DNA of 64,000 nt from Locusta migratoria (lineage: Eukaryota > Arthropoda > Insecta > Orthoptera > Acrididae). Under the pieces are notes generated by a model. That model searched no databases. It was not told the origin of the DNA and worked only from the letters and a program-made list of their open reading frames with translations. Both the position numbers and the translations under genes were made by a program. The stretch spans positions 657,203,676 to 657,267,675 of the forward strand of contig CM048744.1 in NCBI GenBank assembly GCA_026315105.1, given 5' to 3'. Positions 35,616 to 47,690 of the stretch are shown piece after piece; within the stretch, counting starts at the first letter, position 1; each line of letters opens with the position of its first letter.

Positions 35616-36796
35616 CACTACTGGCCATTAAAATTGCCACACCAAGAAGAAATGCAGATAATAAAAGGCTATTCGTTGGATAAATACATTATACTAGAAA
35701 TGACTTGTGTTTACATTTTCACGCAATTTGCGTGTATAGATCACGAGAAATCAGTACCCAGAACAACCACTCTCAAACATAACGGCATTGATACGCCTGG
35801 GCATTGAGTCAAACAGAGCTTGGCTGACGTGTACAGGTACAGATGCACATGCAGCTTCAACACGATACCACAGTTCATCAAGAGTAGTGAGCGGCGTATT
35901 GTGACGAACCTGTTGCTCGGACACCGTTGACTAGACGTTTTAAATTGGTGAGATATCTGGAGAATGTGCTGGCCAGGGCAGCAGTCGAACATTTTCCGTA
36001 TCCAGGAAGGACCATACAGGACCTACAACATATGGTCGTGCATTATCCTGCTGAAATGTAGGGCTTCGCAGGGATAAAATGAACAGTAGAGCCACGGGTC
36101 GTAACATATTTTAAATGTAACGGCTACTGTTCAAAGTGCCGTCGATGCGAAGGAGACCGAAACGTGTAGCCAATGGCACCCCATACCATCACACCGAGTC
36201 ATATGCCAGTATGGCGATGACGAATACACGCTTCCAATGTGCGTTCACCGCGAGTCACCAAACACGGATGCAACCATTATGATTCTATAAACAGAACATG
36301 GATTCATCCGAAAACATAACGTTTTGCCATTCGTGCACCTAGGTTTGTCGTTGCGTACACCATCGCGATTGCAAGACAACAACCATCTGCACGAAACAGA
36401 CGTTTGCAGCAGTATGCACTATCTTCTGCGAACAGTCATTGGTTCGCCACCAACGCGAGCAGCAATGTGGCGATACGATAAACCGTAATCGCGATAGGCT
36501 ACAATCCGACCTTTTTCAAAGTCGAAAACCTTATGGTACGCATGTTTCCTCCTAACACGAGGCATCACAACGACGTTTCACCAGGCATCGCCGGTCAACT
36601 GATGTTTATGTATGAGAAATCGGTTGGAAGCTTTCCTCATGTCAGCACGTTGTAGGTGTCGCCACCGGAGCCAACCTTGTGTGAATGCTCTGAAAAGCTA
36701 ATAATTTGCATATCACTGCATCTTCTTCCTGTCTGTTAAATTTCACATCTGTAGCACGTCGTCTTCGTGGTGTAGCAATTTTAATGGTCAGGAGTG
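35616..36796 (-). mobile_element. Tc1-like DNA transposon, deleted copy
   Basis: The ends are inverted: CACTACTGGCCATTAAAATTGC at left and, complementary at right, GCAATTTTAATGGTCAGGAGTG. TA flanks both sides (35614-35615 and 36797-36798). The interior is homologous on the opposite strand to the element at 43209-44532 but is about 140 bases shorter, with a deletion in the N-terminal DNA-binding part of the transposase gene (near 36390-36450). Frames are short (35741-35992 the longest), so it encodes nothing functional. Confidence 0.85.
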
Positions 36797-36798
36797 TA

Positions 36799-38391
36799 GA
36801 TTTCAATTCCCTGGGGTGCAATGGTTCCACCGACATTTTTATGCTTCGAAATGAGTGCCACGGTGCGGCTTTTGTTATTAATGAAGACATCTAATGCATA
36901 CGAATGAGCTACACCTGTCTGGAAAGAATAAAGTGGCGAGGACTGTATATTGTCGTCAGTTGCTACTCGCTGACAATCGTTACGAATATGCGAGGTACCG
37001 GTAAAAGGAGAAATTTCTATTACATAATTGTGATATTTCGTGGTGTCATTGACAAGCAATATTACACTTTCGCTGAATTTATTTCAAGCTGTGCAGACAT
37101 ACGCCAGTTAACCTATATGTTTTAAATAATAAAAAACTACACCGGGTATGGATGTTTATTGCTTATCAAAACGAGTTCCGGGGATTTATTCGCATCTTTT
37201 AGAGCATTTGTTTGTATAAGTAAGGTACTTTTTCGACGTTTCAGTGTCTTATTTTCTGACACTCTTGCACTGCAGTTGTCTCTTTTAGGTTACTGAAGTT
37301 CGGAATATTGAGGTGTATGTTCTATCCTTTTTCTTTCTGCTTAAAGGTATTTTGTCTCTTCCATTACTCAGAACATCAAACACAATAATCGTGACTTAGA
37401 ACTACCTGTGTACAAAACCGGTGTAACGATTTTTGGGTTGTGGTTTCCAGTGTAATGGGGCAGACCCAATACTGCAAGTACAGACAGACGTACTACCCAG
37501 TATGTAAAAAAGTTACCAGTTTTTTTTTTATTATGTAGGCTGCGGTTTCCCTCATTACAATAACCTAAAATCTACAACCGTGCAGCTACATAAAATCACA
37601 CATGGAAATGTCACGATGTATTTCTCGAAATGTTTTGTGCTAAGCATAAAAATAGATATTTTGTGCACTTTTTCAGAATTTAAATCCATGAAGGACATAG
37701 TTATATGCCTTCCAGAAACATCCGATTATGATGAAGGAAACGACATTACATTGATCTGTCATTCAATATATTTCTGGAAGTGAAGCGTGAAAAAAACCAC
37801 TGAAAAGCGGAAGCACCCGTAGGCCTACACCACATTTTCAGGTCACTTCAAAGAACAGACTCACCAACTTGTTAACGGCGGAACAAGTAAAAATAATTTT
37901 TGTACAGTTAGTACCAGATTATCACAATGCAAAACAACGTAAGACAGTCTCTGCAATAACGTTAAGATACATCACAATTTTTGAAGTTATAATTTACGCC
38001 AAAGATTTCTAATAAATTATTTATCCAACTTGGGGTTCCAATAAACTGTAATACCAGACCTTAGATTACGAATTATATCCCGATTTATCGTCTTCTGGGT
38101 GCCACAGTCTCTTTCTTTCACTAAACATCTCAGTTTCTCATTGTCCTTATCTACCGTGTGAAAAAAAAACTGATTTGAATTTCACCGATTGTGGTCCGAA
38201 GTCTCTACTTTCGGGCGATGAGATCGGATGCACTCTGACCGTGCCCATAGTGGAATACTGATTCGAAACGACCTGCCGCTTTCCGCCGATGTCTGTTGCC
38301 AGTAAAACCCATCGCTTTCGAAGCCACTGTGACCATAGCCTTACGCCTCGCATTGCACACTGTGGTGGTTTTCCTTAACCACGGATGTACA
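36799..38391. other. Unassigned AT-rich region
   Basis: No gene or repeat end was recognised. The region lies between the left Tc1-like copy and a LINE tail. Frames of up to 92 codons lack domains. Confidence 0.35.
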
Positions 38392-38800
38392 TCTATATCT
38401 ACATATATATCCCACAATCCACCGTACGTTGGGTGGCGGAGGGTACGCTGTACCACTACTAGGCGTTTCTTTTTCTATTCCATTCCCAAACAGAACGAGG
38501 GAAAAAGAGGAGGTTTATATGCCTCTGTACGAGCCCTAATTTCTCTTATATTGTCTTTGTGACCTTTACACGAAATTTAGGTAGGCGGCATCAAGATCGT
38601 TTCGTAGTCAGCTTGAAATTCCGGCCCCCTAAATTACCTCAAAAGAATTTCTCGAATATAACTTCGTGTTTACTCCAGAGCATTTTTGTAACACTCTTTC
38701 GTTGCTCGAACGTACCAGTAACGAACCTAACTGCTCGCCTCCGAATTGCTTCGATGTCGTCCTTTAAACCGATCTGATGCGAGTCTCAAACATTGAGCAA
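38392..38800 (-). mobile_element. CR1/Jockey-like LINE, 5'-truncated 3' end
   Basis: The 3' terminus (CTACATATATATCCCACAATCC) is followed, reading on the minus strand, by the same UTR and C-terminal coding seen in the 24160 copy: for example AACAGAACGAGGGAAAAAG, GAAATTCCGGCCCCCTAAAT and CTGCTCGCCTCCGAATTGC. Only about 400 bases are present and the coding part is broken. Confidence 0.75.
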
Positions 38801-39379
38801 ACTTAAGATCCATCACTGTACCTTGTAGTCGCTTAGCGCAGTAATTGTAGTATCGCTTACGACAGAAAATTTCTACCTAATGCATGTCATACTGCCGAAG
38901 CTTGGATTATTAAAGTCGTGATTATGAGTTACGTAGAGGTAGTTAACTTCAAGTTCTCAGAAAATTAATATATATGAATGTATCCATTTGTTGTTTAACT
39001 TCTTCACAATGGGAAACGACAAGTCGTATAACACTGATACTGGCAGCGATATCGTTAAGAGGACACTTGCGGCGAAGCGTACGAGCAAATTCTGTGCGAA
39101 CAGCTAATTACTAATTACACCACTGTCTAACATACATAGTCACGATATGTGAAAGGTGTTACCATATGCTCTCATTACTGCAGCCACTTTCTTTGACAAT
39201 TCGGTATGGAGTCCAATGAGTCGCACATTTTTACACTTGGCGAATATTATTTGTAATATAATTAATTTTGCTTCGAAAGCAAATATACCGAAAATTCCTT
39301 CTGATTTGTGGCTGAAACGTAGAAACAACCGTGTAATTGGTTTCCTGTGTCTTGGGAAACAGTTTTATTGGTCTCACAT
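38801..39379. other. Unassigned, possibly upstream part of a Penelope-like relic
   Basis: The 105-codon frame 39156-39473 ends in the GIY-YIG-like segment described next. Its earlier part has no recognisable reverse transcriptase motif. The remainder is featureless. Confidence 0.3.
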
Positions 39380-39660
39380 TTCGGCTACAGGTACGGTGAA
39401 TTGTTTAGCAAGTCAAATAATGTCGGTATATAGTTTGGTTTATTTAGGACAAACAAGCAGAACTGTAGATTAAATGAACATGAGCGGAGCTGGAGATAAC
39501 AAAAGCCAAACTCTACACGTGCAACACACATACTGGAGGAAGGTCACAAATAGCAAGTCCACACAGAAGTACTTCAGGTAACCAACAAAGGCAAGAAACT
39601 ACATCTGTTAGAATCACTGGAAGTAAACAAACATCTAGTTAACATCCTCAACTGGTTCTA
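39380..39660 (+). mobile_element. Penelope-like element GIY-YIG fragment
   Basis: The translation around 39432-39473 reads SLVYLGQTSRTVD, followed after a stop by NMSGAGD in one phase, with the DNA still resembling NEHERSWR in another. YIGQTSRTV is the core of the GIY-YIG nuclease that ends Penelope-like polymerases. Here the second motif is YLG instead of YIG and the frame is broken. A better copy of this domain is at 52519-52839, on the other strand. Confidence 0.6.
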
Positions 39661-42588
39661 AATTACCAAATGCAGCAGACAACATCCTCACTATTAAGCT
39701 CCACACGATGCATTTCAACCCGGCACCCACCACGGAACATATTAGCGATCACACTTTCATTTCATTTATTTTTCTATAGTACCGCCGACAATAAAAAACG
39801 ATCAGATACTGCCACACAGCTTCTTTGCCCAATTTTTTCACCCCACATAACATAATTTAAAAAATGTAAAAATTGTGACTCTATGACATAATTAAGTATA
39901 CCATATTCAAATTTAATGCAATGTGTGAACCGTAAAGTCCGATGCACAGCAAAAGTAACAAGTGTTGACTTTGACAGTTGTAAACACGTGTCACGACCCC
40001 ACTAAATGTACTATTGATTGTAAAACAATATTACTATTTTAGGTAGCCAAATTAATGTGTATAATTTTCGACATTCTGAAACTAAATGTTAATAAATGAT
40101 TATAAGAAAATTTATTGAACATCATATGTAACGTGAGAATAAAGCGAAAACTTCCCAACTAATATCGTACATCTTTCAGTAAACTATTTGATAATATAAA
40201 AACTAGCGTTTCTTGTCGACGGTAGTCTGTTGTTTTAATGATAGTCTACTAAGCTGAAAACTAGTTTGAAGTAAATAAAAAAATAGTAGAATTTAACGTA
40301 TATCAATGCGGCGGTGCGCACCATATAGGAATCACATCACTTGTCGGAAGGCCATAGGTATGTCTTCTATGTAAAACGGTAGTCCGTTTACATGGAACAC
40401 TAAATACTTCAGACTGATTAAACAGCAAACAGTAGACTACGATATCTGGGCAAATTTTCACGGCAAATTCAGCCTGATATTACTTGACATACGTGCCATG
40501 CGTAATTTCATCGATCAGAAGCGGCTGTTTCGATGTTAATAGCCCTTCTCAGGTGAAAGCATGTCTCGCTTGTATATAATACTTCCCCTTCGAAGTTTAG
40601 AATTTCGATAAATTGACATAATGAACGCAGGGAAAACAGACACCGAGAAAAATGTTGCTTTTTCTGTAGCCGATACGGTAACATATGACGCCCTGTATTA
40701 CAGCACGTGAAACCTATAACGATGAACAAACGGACCCATTTTACTATGTTTACTTTTTGGCATAATTTAAGGACATCGAATATTAACTTTACTTACTACG
40801 GAGGAATTACTAATGGCCCCCGAATTGGTGGGATTTGAAACATCTGTATCACTAACATTTGCTTCAAATTAAATGGTTCGCAGTTAAACTGTTGTCCAGC
40901 ATCGACTATGTTAAGAAAAAAACTTACCTTGTCTCTCACTTGCTAATCAAAATTTACAATCATATTCAGACATGGAAATACACGTTTCAGGAAACTTGGG
41001 CTATCAAAATTAAAATTGTACGGGTCTCCAGAACATCACTGATTGAAGAGGGGAGGGAGGGGGTAGCTGGGTCATGGGGCTTTGAGCCATTCCGATCAAC
41101 CACTGCATGGCGTGGAAAAGTGACACCAGTTAACAAGGTTCAGTACAGCATTTTTTACAGAAATTTTTGTGTTGACGTATGGTAATTTTACTAGGAAATG
41201 GAGAAAGTCATTACCGATGAAGTTATACAATGAGTAACAGACGACAGACACTTGTTTATTACATGTGTACTTCAAAAATAACGTAAAACAATTGTGGAAG
41301 ATAACAATAAACTTCACATGGAGTATAGTGACTTATATCAAAAATTTGCAACAGTAATTCAAATTTTACGATCAATCAGACTTCAAATTCGATAAATAGT
41401 TTTAAAATTACAGAATCTATATTCCATTGGATATATGTTCCTTTCCACCTTTAATCCCAGTTTCTTCGGATCACTGTTGGTTTTAGCTTGAAGGCCAAGG
41501 AAAGCGACACCAATAATAACAATAAGTTGTGAATTTATTGCCACTGTACAACAGCGCTACGGAAATGTCTACTTGAAATATATTTCTTTAAAGTAATTAA
41601 ATAATATTTGATCGAAACTATAGGGTGTGTGTATGTGAGTGTTCTTGTGTTTGTGTATAGATGCAATAGTTCTTCTGTGGACTGGTGCAGCACTTAACAT
41701 AAAATTGATCTCATTGTCTGTGATTAAAATGAGAGAAAATATTATGATTAATGAGTCTGACAGCGAGTGACTGCAAAATGTATGGCCCTGTTAGTGTTCT
41801 TAACTATTCAGAACGGCAGTCTTGCTAAATAACAGTCACATTGAATGACAAATCCGGTCGTAGCTCGAAGCAGAATTCGTTAAGTAAAGAAACAAGTAGT
41901 TCATTAATTAATAAGTGTACGAACCAATGTATGACATGAATATACCGTATAAATGCGATCGTGGATGAGATGACAGACAATTTCTAACAGTGACTGACAG
42001 CAACAGAATAGCATGTTCAGGTATAGCACAGAGTGGAAACACTTACACCGACAAATATGAATTTTTTTAGTTATTTTGAAGTAAAGATGAAAGTTTAGAT
42101 TACAAAATTGTGAAACAGGCCCAGTATGACTTCTGTTGCGACTTCACCAATGATTGTTAAATTTGACGACACGCACTGACTTAATTTCATTAACAAACGA
42201 ATTATTGCGTTGTTATCCGGTGGTGTAATTAATAGAAGCGTGTAAAGTACTTTCCATGATTGGCAAGAACTATTGGTAGCTACCAGACAAATTAATTGGT
42301 TACAATTTCTGTAAAGGAACGTAAGACCATAGCAAATGGGGATACTAAGTGCGTGAAAATTTTTTAACAAACACACAACAATTTGTCTCTCTACTTGGAA
42401 TACCAATCATAAATAAAATTTAAATTCACTCACGTCTCTCTGTTGACAGCAGACACTCCTCAGGTATCGTATGTAATCATGAATTATACTTAGTAAAGTC
42501 AAAACTTTTATCTCCTCTACCTCTACTGTTAAATCTCACAGCATAACATTGTACACTATTAATGCTGGGAAAATGTTTACGCAGTTCA
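39661..42588. other. Unassigned AT-rich region
   Basis: In nearly 3 kb no gene, tRNA-like motif or repeat end was recognised. It contains only short frames (108 codons at 40859 and 103 at 42095). A sequence like AAACTAGTTTGAAGTAAATAAA near 40260 loosely resembles the foldback end at 62850, but too weakly to call. Confidence 0.35.
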
Positions 42589-42600
42589 TGAATTTAACAA

Positions 42601-42798
42601 GTCGGCCGCGGTGGCCGAGGGGACTGAGGCGCTCCAGTCACGGACTGCACGGCCACTACGGTCGAGGGTTCGAATCCCCCCTCAGGCATGGATATTTGTG
42701 CTGTCCTAGTTCGTAAGTAGTTCATAAGTAGTTTGTAAGTTTAGGGACTGATAACCCCGTAGTTAAGTCCCATAGACTCTACAAACATTTGAATTTTT
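42601..42798 (+). mobile_element. SINE family A with exact 12-bp duplication
   Basis: A complete copy (A box TGGCCGAGGGG, B box GGTTCGAATCC), flanked by TGAATTTAACAA at 42589-42600 and 42799-42810. Confidence 0.93.
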
Positions 42799-42810
42799 TG
42801 AATTTAACAA

Positions 42811-43206
42811 ACAAAATTCTACAAAATGTATGAAAATACTGAATATGTAAATTACCTTTAATGGCGCTGCCATCTATCTGAGTGCAACAATTATAAAAAC
42901 TACTTGACTGATGTAATTGAAAAAACAAAATTTATAATTTTATCTTGCTTATTATTATTCAATCTAATCCAGTCATAATCGCTATTAGTATGAAAAATAA
43001 AAGACCGAAGTTATCTTATGACAGTCTCAACATTTTCAGAGTCGTTCTCAAAAACAAGAATCATACAAAGAATTCCATTGTTTCCATCTCATTATAAAAT
43101 ATGTTCCATATATTACTTCAACAAACAAAACCAGATCTAACGGTTCAGTATCAGTACTCGCTACAGACACTCACTCCTGACTGCTGACAATCAAGTAACT
43201 GCTGTC
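42811..43206. other. Unassigned short region
   Basis: AT-rich sequence between a SINE and a Tc1-like element. Nothing was recognised. Confidence 0.4.
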
Positions 43207-43208
43207 TA

Positions 43209-44532
43209 CAGTTCTGGCCATTGAAATTGCTACACCACGAAGGTGACGTGCTACAGACGCGAAATTTAACCGACAGGAATAAGATGCTGTGATATACAAA
43301 TTATTAGCTTTTCAGAGAATTCACACAAGGTTGCCGTCGGTGGCGACACCTACAACGTGCTGACATGAAGAAATTTTCCAGCTGATTTCTCATACACAAA
43401 CAACAGTTGACCGGCGTTGCCTGGTGGAACCTTGTTGTTATGCCTCGTGTAAGGAGGAGAAATGCGTACCACCACGTTTCCGACTCTGATAAAGGTCGTA
43501 TTGTAGCAATTCGCGATTGCGGTTTATTGTATCGCGACATTGCTGCTCACGTTGGTCGCGATTCGATGACTATTGGCAGAATATGGAATCGGTGGGTTCA
43601 AAAGGGTAATACGGAACGCCGTGCTGGAAACCACCGGCCTCGTATAACTAGCAGTCGAGAAGAAAGGCATCTAATCTGCATGGCTGTAACGATCCCTGAG
43701 TCAACAGATGGGGACGTTTGGAAGACAACAACCATCTGCACGAACAGCTCGACGACGTTTGCAGCAGCGTGGACTATCAGCTCGGGAACCATGGCTGCGT
43801 TTACCCTTGACGCTGCATCACAGAAATGAGCGCCTGCGATGGTGTACGCAACGACGAACCCAGGTTCACGAATGGCAAAACGTCATTTTTTCGGATGAAT
43901 CCAGGTTATGTTTACAGCATCATGATGGTCGCATCCGTGTTTGCCAACATCCCGGTGAACGCACATTGGAAGTGTGTATTCGTCATCGCCATACTGGCGT
44001 ATCACCCGGCGTGATGGTATGGGGTGCCATTGGTTACACGTCTCGGTCACCTCTTGTTCGAATCGACGGCACTTTGAACAGTGGCCGTTACATTTCAGAT
44101 GTGTTACGACCCGTGGCTCTACCCTTCATTCGATCCCTGCGAAACCATACATTTTAGCAGGATAATGCACGACCGCATGTTGCAGGTCCTGTACGGACCT
44201 TTCTGGATACGGAAAATGTTCGACTGCTGTCGTGGCTAGCACATTCTCCAGTTCTCTCACCAACTGAAAAAATGGTCAATGGTGGCCGAGCAACTGGCTC
44301 GTCACAATACTCCAGTCACTACTCTTGATGAACTGTGGTATCGTGTTGCATGGGCATATGTACCTTTACACGCCATCCAAGCTCTATTTGACTCAATTCT
44401 CAGGCGTATCGAGGCCGTTATTACGGCCCGAGGTGGTTGATCTGTCAGTTCTAGTATAATATATTTGTGCAACGAATACCCGCTTACCATCTACATCTCT
44501 TCTTAATGTAGCAATTTTAATGAACAGTAGTG
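43209..44532 (+). mobile_element. Tc1-like DNA transposon, nearly full length
   Basis: The inverted ends begin CAGTTCTGGCCATTGAAATTGC and finish GCAATTTTAATGAACAGTAGTG. TA dinucleotides flank both sides (43207-43208 and 44533-44534), the Tc1/mariner target duplication. At 1324 bp it is close to the size of a complete Tc1-like element. The single transposase gene inside is broken by frame changes and one stop, so it is no longer autonomous. Confidence 0.88.
43440..44430 (+). pseudogene. Tc1-like transposase pseudogene
   Basis: The product would bind the inverted ends and cut and paste the element. The N-terminal part from ATG 43440 contains a helix-turn-helix pair (DSDKGRIVAIRDCGLLYRDI and VGRDSMTIGRIWNRW). 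The frame shifts near 43690-43710 and continues in another phase with IFSDES (first catalytic D) and VMVWGAI. A TAG stop at 44155 lies just before QDNARPH (second catalytic D). A further phase change follows near LSPTEK, whose E is the third acidic residue of the DDE set. All three catalytic residues survive, but in separated frames. Confidence 0.85.
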
Positions 44533-44534
44533 TA

Positions 44535-45000
44535 CTAACTACGCAACAGTCTTCGGCTACCACCGTCTCACAGTCTGCTTCAAAATCTCTCTCCAGTGAG
44601 GTGGTGCTACCATCTTTCACTGCCTAACTTGGTAGTTGTTTGCTTAGTGGCAAGGTAAGATCTGACAGGACGCAACAGGAATATCACTATTGTCGAATCA
44701 AGATTTCGAAGCAAAGCAACGGAGCTTGATAATGACAGTCGGGGTAAAGGTCATCTCGTCACTATGCGATAAAATTCTGCAGGTGCTACTTTTGTCAATG
44801 TTATCTCACTATCATTTGTCATTAAAATAAAATAATTTTACATATGTCAAAACGTATTTTCCTTACTTGTTTACCACCTGAAATACTCTGCGGTAAATAC
44901 ATAACAGGATATTCGTTGCAGTTCTACGTTGACAGCTGTGGAGGTGTGTCGTGCCTGCCTCCATGGTTGTGCCTTCACAGCTCTTTCGGTATACCGATAT
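44535..45000. other. Unassigned region
   Basis: Between the Tc1-like element and a transposon end fragment, nothing was recognised. Confidence 0.35.
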
Positions 45001-45058
45001 CTACATTATTCCGTGATTTATTAAGTTTTCAAATTTATACTGACTTTTTGACAACTCG
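45001..45058 (+). mobile_element. Terminal fragment of the long-TIR DNA transposon
   Basis: The segment CTACATTATTCCGTGATTTA through TGACTTTTTGACAACTCGG corresponds to the right inverted end of the element at 10939-11626 (which reads TCTATATTATTCCGTGATTTA and GTCTTTTTTATCACCCG). Only one end is present. Confidence 0.55.
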
Positions 45059-45465
45059 GCACATTCGCAACTAAACGAATAGATCCGACAACGATCGTTT
45101 CCGTTTATACGACTTCCAATGATAATCTAAGGACTCGTAGGCAAAAGTCTGTTAAACAACAGCCGGTTCTCATAGCGTATAATGGTAGCGTGTTACAGTC
45201 CGTAACCGTTGACTCAGGTTTGATCCTTACTACTCTGAATTGTTTAAATTTCGTACTGTCTTATTGTTCAGTTTGAGGAAAGCAAACGAAGACAAAGTCC
45301 ATAAACACGCTTCTCTCATGTTTCTTGAATCGTCGCACCCGAGTCCGTAAATGTTTCAATTGTAAATAGCCTGTAATCTTCACAACGTATCGAATTTTAT
45401 TCTCAGCTATACATATTCGGCATCCTAACGAAGCTGTATGACAGTTTCTCACTACTTTGTATATG
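45059..45465. other. Unassigned, with a weak tRNA-like motif
   Basis: Near 45170-45235 the plus strand reads TAATGGTAGCGTGTTAC and later CAGGTTTGATCC, loosely like tRNA A and B boxes. It may be an old SINE head. Nothing else was recognised. Confidence 0.25.
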
Positions 45466-45815
45466 AATATTCACAGAATATATGACATCAACTGCGATTG
45501 GGCAAAGCTGAAAATGTGTACCCAGCCGGGATTCGAACCCGGGTCTCCCGATTTCTAGGCAGTTGCGCTGACCCCTACACCACTGGGGACACAGTGATCA
45601 CCGCACCTGCAAGGACTACCTAAGTACGCCTCCCGTCAGATACAAATTCCCAGCTTCGCCCTGCCCACAGTACTGAAACTCGTAGTTAGAATTCCCGTAA
45701 GAGTAAGGGCTTCAAACTTTGCCCACCCCTCCCCACTAACGATAGGACCATTGCCCGTCACCGGCATACTATATATATACATGTGGCAGTTGATGTCATA
45801 TATTCTGTGAATATT
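45466..45815 (-). mobile_element. tRNA-like unit inside perfect 30-bp inverted repeats
   Basis: Positions 45466-45495 and 45786-45815 are exact reverse complements (each contains GACATCAACTGC or its complement). Between them the minus strand carries a tRNA-like sequence (45515-45600): A-box-like AGTGGTGTAGGGGTCAGC and the strong B box GGTTCGAATCC within a well paired T arm (CCCGGGTTCGAATCCCGG). The anticodon arm is mispaired, so it is not an ordinary tRNA gene. It may be a SINE with terminal inverted repeats, or a MITE that captured a tRNA-like promoter. Confidence 0.6.
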
Positions 45816-45835
45816 GAATAAAAACAACTGCAGGA

Positions 45836-47040
45836 TCAGAAGTGACGTCTATTCTTTCGGAACAGACGCCACATGTATATATACTTTGTATATCGTCCAT
45901 CCGCATTTTGAATTGAAAGTGAACCACTTTTTCTTCCCAAGCATCCTGGATTTCCTGGATTTCCATGTTGCCCTAGACCATCAGATCGTCTGGAAACACC
46001 ATTGATTTCATCTTTTCTTCCCCTATTTTCGCTGACGTCATCCATGACCACAATGAAGAGAATCGGGTTGAATTGCACTGCCTTGCTTCAGCCCACGCAC
46101 TTGTTTGAACCATTCTGTTCTTCCCTCTCTCACTTTAACAGAACTCATACTTCAACAATACATCTCCTTCACTCTGCTTACAATCTCTTTTTCTACTCCA
46201 CTTATTTCAAGTGCTCGTCAAACCTTTTTCCTACGCACGCTATCGTACGCTTTTTCTATGTCTAAAAAGTCCATATTCATAGGTCGACTGTCGATTTTCC
46301 AGGCCGGAAACCATACTGCTCACCTCTCATTCCGATCTCGACTATGGCTCGATTTCTACTTTCCCATATCTTCTCAAATTTTTGCACTCATTTCTATTTC
46401 CTTTATTATATATTGGGACTATCAATCTTCCGAGATCTTCTTTTCCTTCCATATCACCCTCATCACCCTTTACAGTTTCCGAACTTCCCCTGCTGCCTTC
46501 ACCATTTTCACACTCACTTCTTCCATATCTGCTGCCCTTCGTCCTGCCATCTTGTTTATTGACATTTCCACTTCTCTACTAGTCATGTCCTTTTCCATTC
46601 CTGTACTGCCTTTTCCATCTTGCCGGCCGGGGTGGCCGAGGAGACTGAGGCGCGCAAGTCACGGTCTGCACGGCCACTACGGTCGGTGGTTCGAATCCCC
46701 CCTCGGGCATGGATATTTGTGCCGTCCTTAGTCTTAGCTAGTTCATAAGTAGTTTGTAAGTTTAGGGACTGATGACCCCGTAGTTAAGTCCCATAAGCTT
46801 AACAAACATTTGAACATTTTTTTTTTCCATCTTCTACTGTGCTGCCATCGCCATTCCCATTTGCATTTGGAAAATCCCCAAAATACTCTTTCAAATTGTC
46901 TTGAGAGTCCCCCTGTTGAGAATCTGATTTCCATTCTTGTCCATCACCACCACATCCTCTCTCACTCCTCTTCTCTTTATTTCCTCTGCTGTCATCCTCC
47001 ATCATCTATGTAGACTTCGCCATACACTTCCTTTCCTCTG
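45836..47040 (-). mobile_element. LINE reverse transcriptase fragment, separate family
   Basis: Minus-strand sequence encodes, in broken phases, DFLDIEKAYDSVRRKRF-like motif A (complement of about 46233-46265), then GLKQGSA and AIQFNPILFIVVMDDV-like motif B at about 46030-46090 (frame 45836-46078). To the right lies an acidic linker (46799-47005). It carries neither the CR1-type nor the RTE-type tail seen elsewhere in the window. A 208-codon plus-strand frame (46105-46731) is antisense to it and is rejected. A SINE at 46622-46822 interrupts it. Confidence 0.6.
46622..46822 (+). mobile_element. SINE family A inside a LINE fragment
   Basis: A full copy with B box GGTTCGAATCC, flanked by the exact 11-bp duplication TTTTCCATCTT at 46611-46621 and 46823-46833. 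Confidence 0.9.
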
Positions 47041-47103
47041 TGACCGCCGTTGTTACTTCTTTCTTCATTTGCTTGTAATCCTCTCTTGCTAGATCAATTA
47101 TGC

Positions 47104-47690
47104 CTATGTGTTTTTAAATTGATGTTCACTCTACTTACGGTGTTATTGTCTCTTCCTTATATCCCACTGCTGTTTCTCCGTCTTTTTGATTGGAATTTGT
47201 TGGTTTGTGATGTGTGTTTTATGGTTACATATTGCACTTTTCGCCTATTTTTGTGTCGATAATTCTGTTCCATTTGTTAGCCCTTTGCTTATTTCAATCT
47301 ACGTACAGTTTGCGCATCACTCGTTTTTTAGAGGAATGTATTTGGCTTCGTTTGTTACTTCACCAGTGTCGTTGTTTTGATTTTGTCTTTTCAGCCGTTT
47401 TTCGTGTGGCCTGTAAGTGTTGCCAATAATTTTTTTTTTCAATTTAAATCAATGCGCATTTTTATTTGTGTATGTGTATTCTACTAAAAACGGATGATGT
47501 GCAAAATGTACTCTGTACATGTACAATAAGTGAAATGGTTACTAACGGAACGGAAAAACACAATAATAGGCAAAAAGTGCCGTCAAACCAACCAACAAGA
47601 CGGAGAAACAGCAGTGAGACGTAAGGAAGAGACAATAACACGATGAGTAGACTAAACACCAATTCAAAAACACAAAGGACAAGCGTGCAC
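47104..47690. repeat. Foldback: two inverted copies of about 230 bp around a 120-bp loop
   Basis: The left arm (about 47104-47345) and the reverse complement of the right arm (about 47462-47690) align along their length. Shared blocks include GTGTTATTGTCTCTTCCTTA, CTGCTGTTTCTCCGTCTT and TTTGCNCATCANNCGTTTTT. The right arm lacks about 30 bases present in the left arm. Because of the inversion, a 70-codon plus-strand frame and a 76-codon minus-strand frame encode similar hydrophobic peptides, which are unlikely to be real proteins. This may be an unrecognised foldback transposon. Confidence 0.65.

Noticed and set aside
46105..46731. 208-codon plus-strand frame, second longest in the window
   Set aside because: It is antisense to LINE reverse transcriptase on the minus strand, is rich in Ser, Phe, Leu and His from pyrimidine-rich sequence, and runs into the SINE at 46622.
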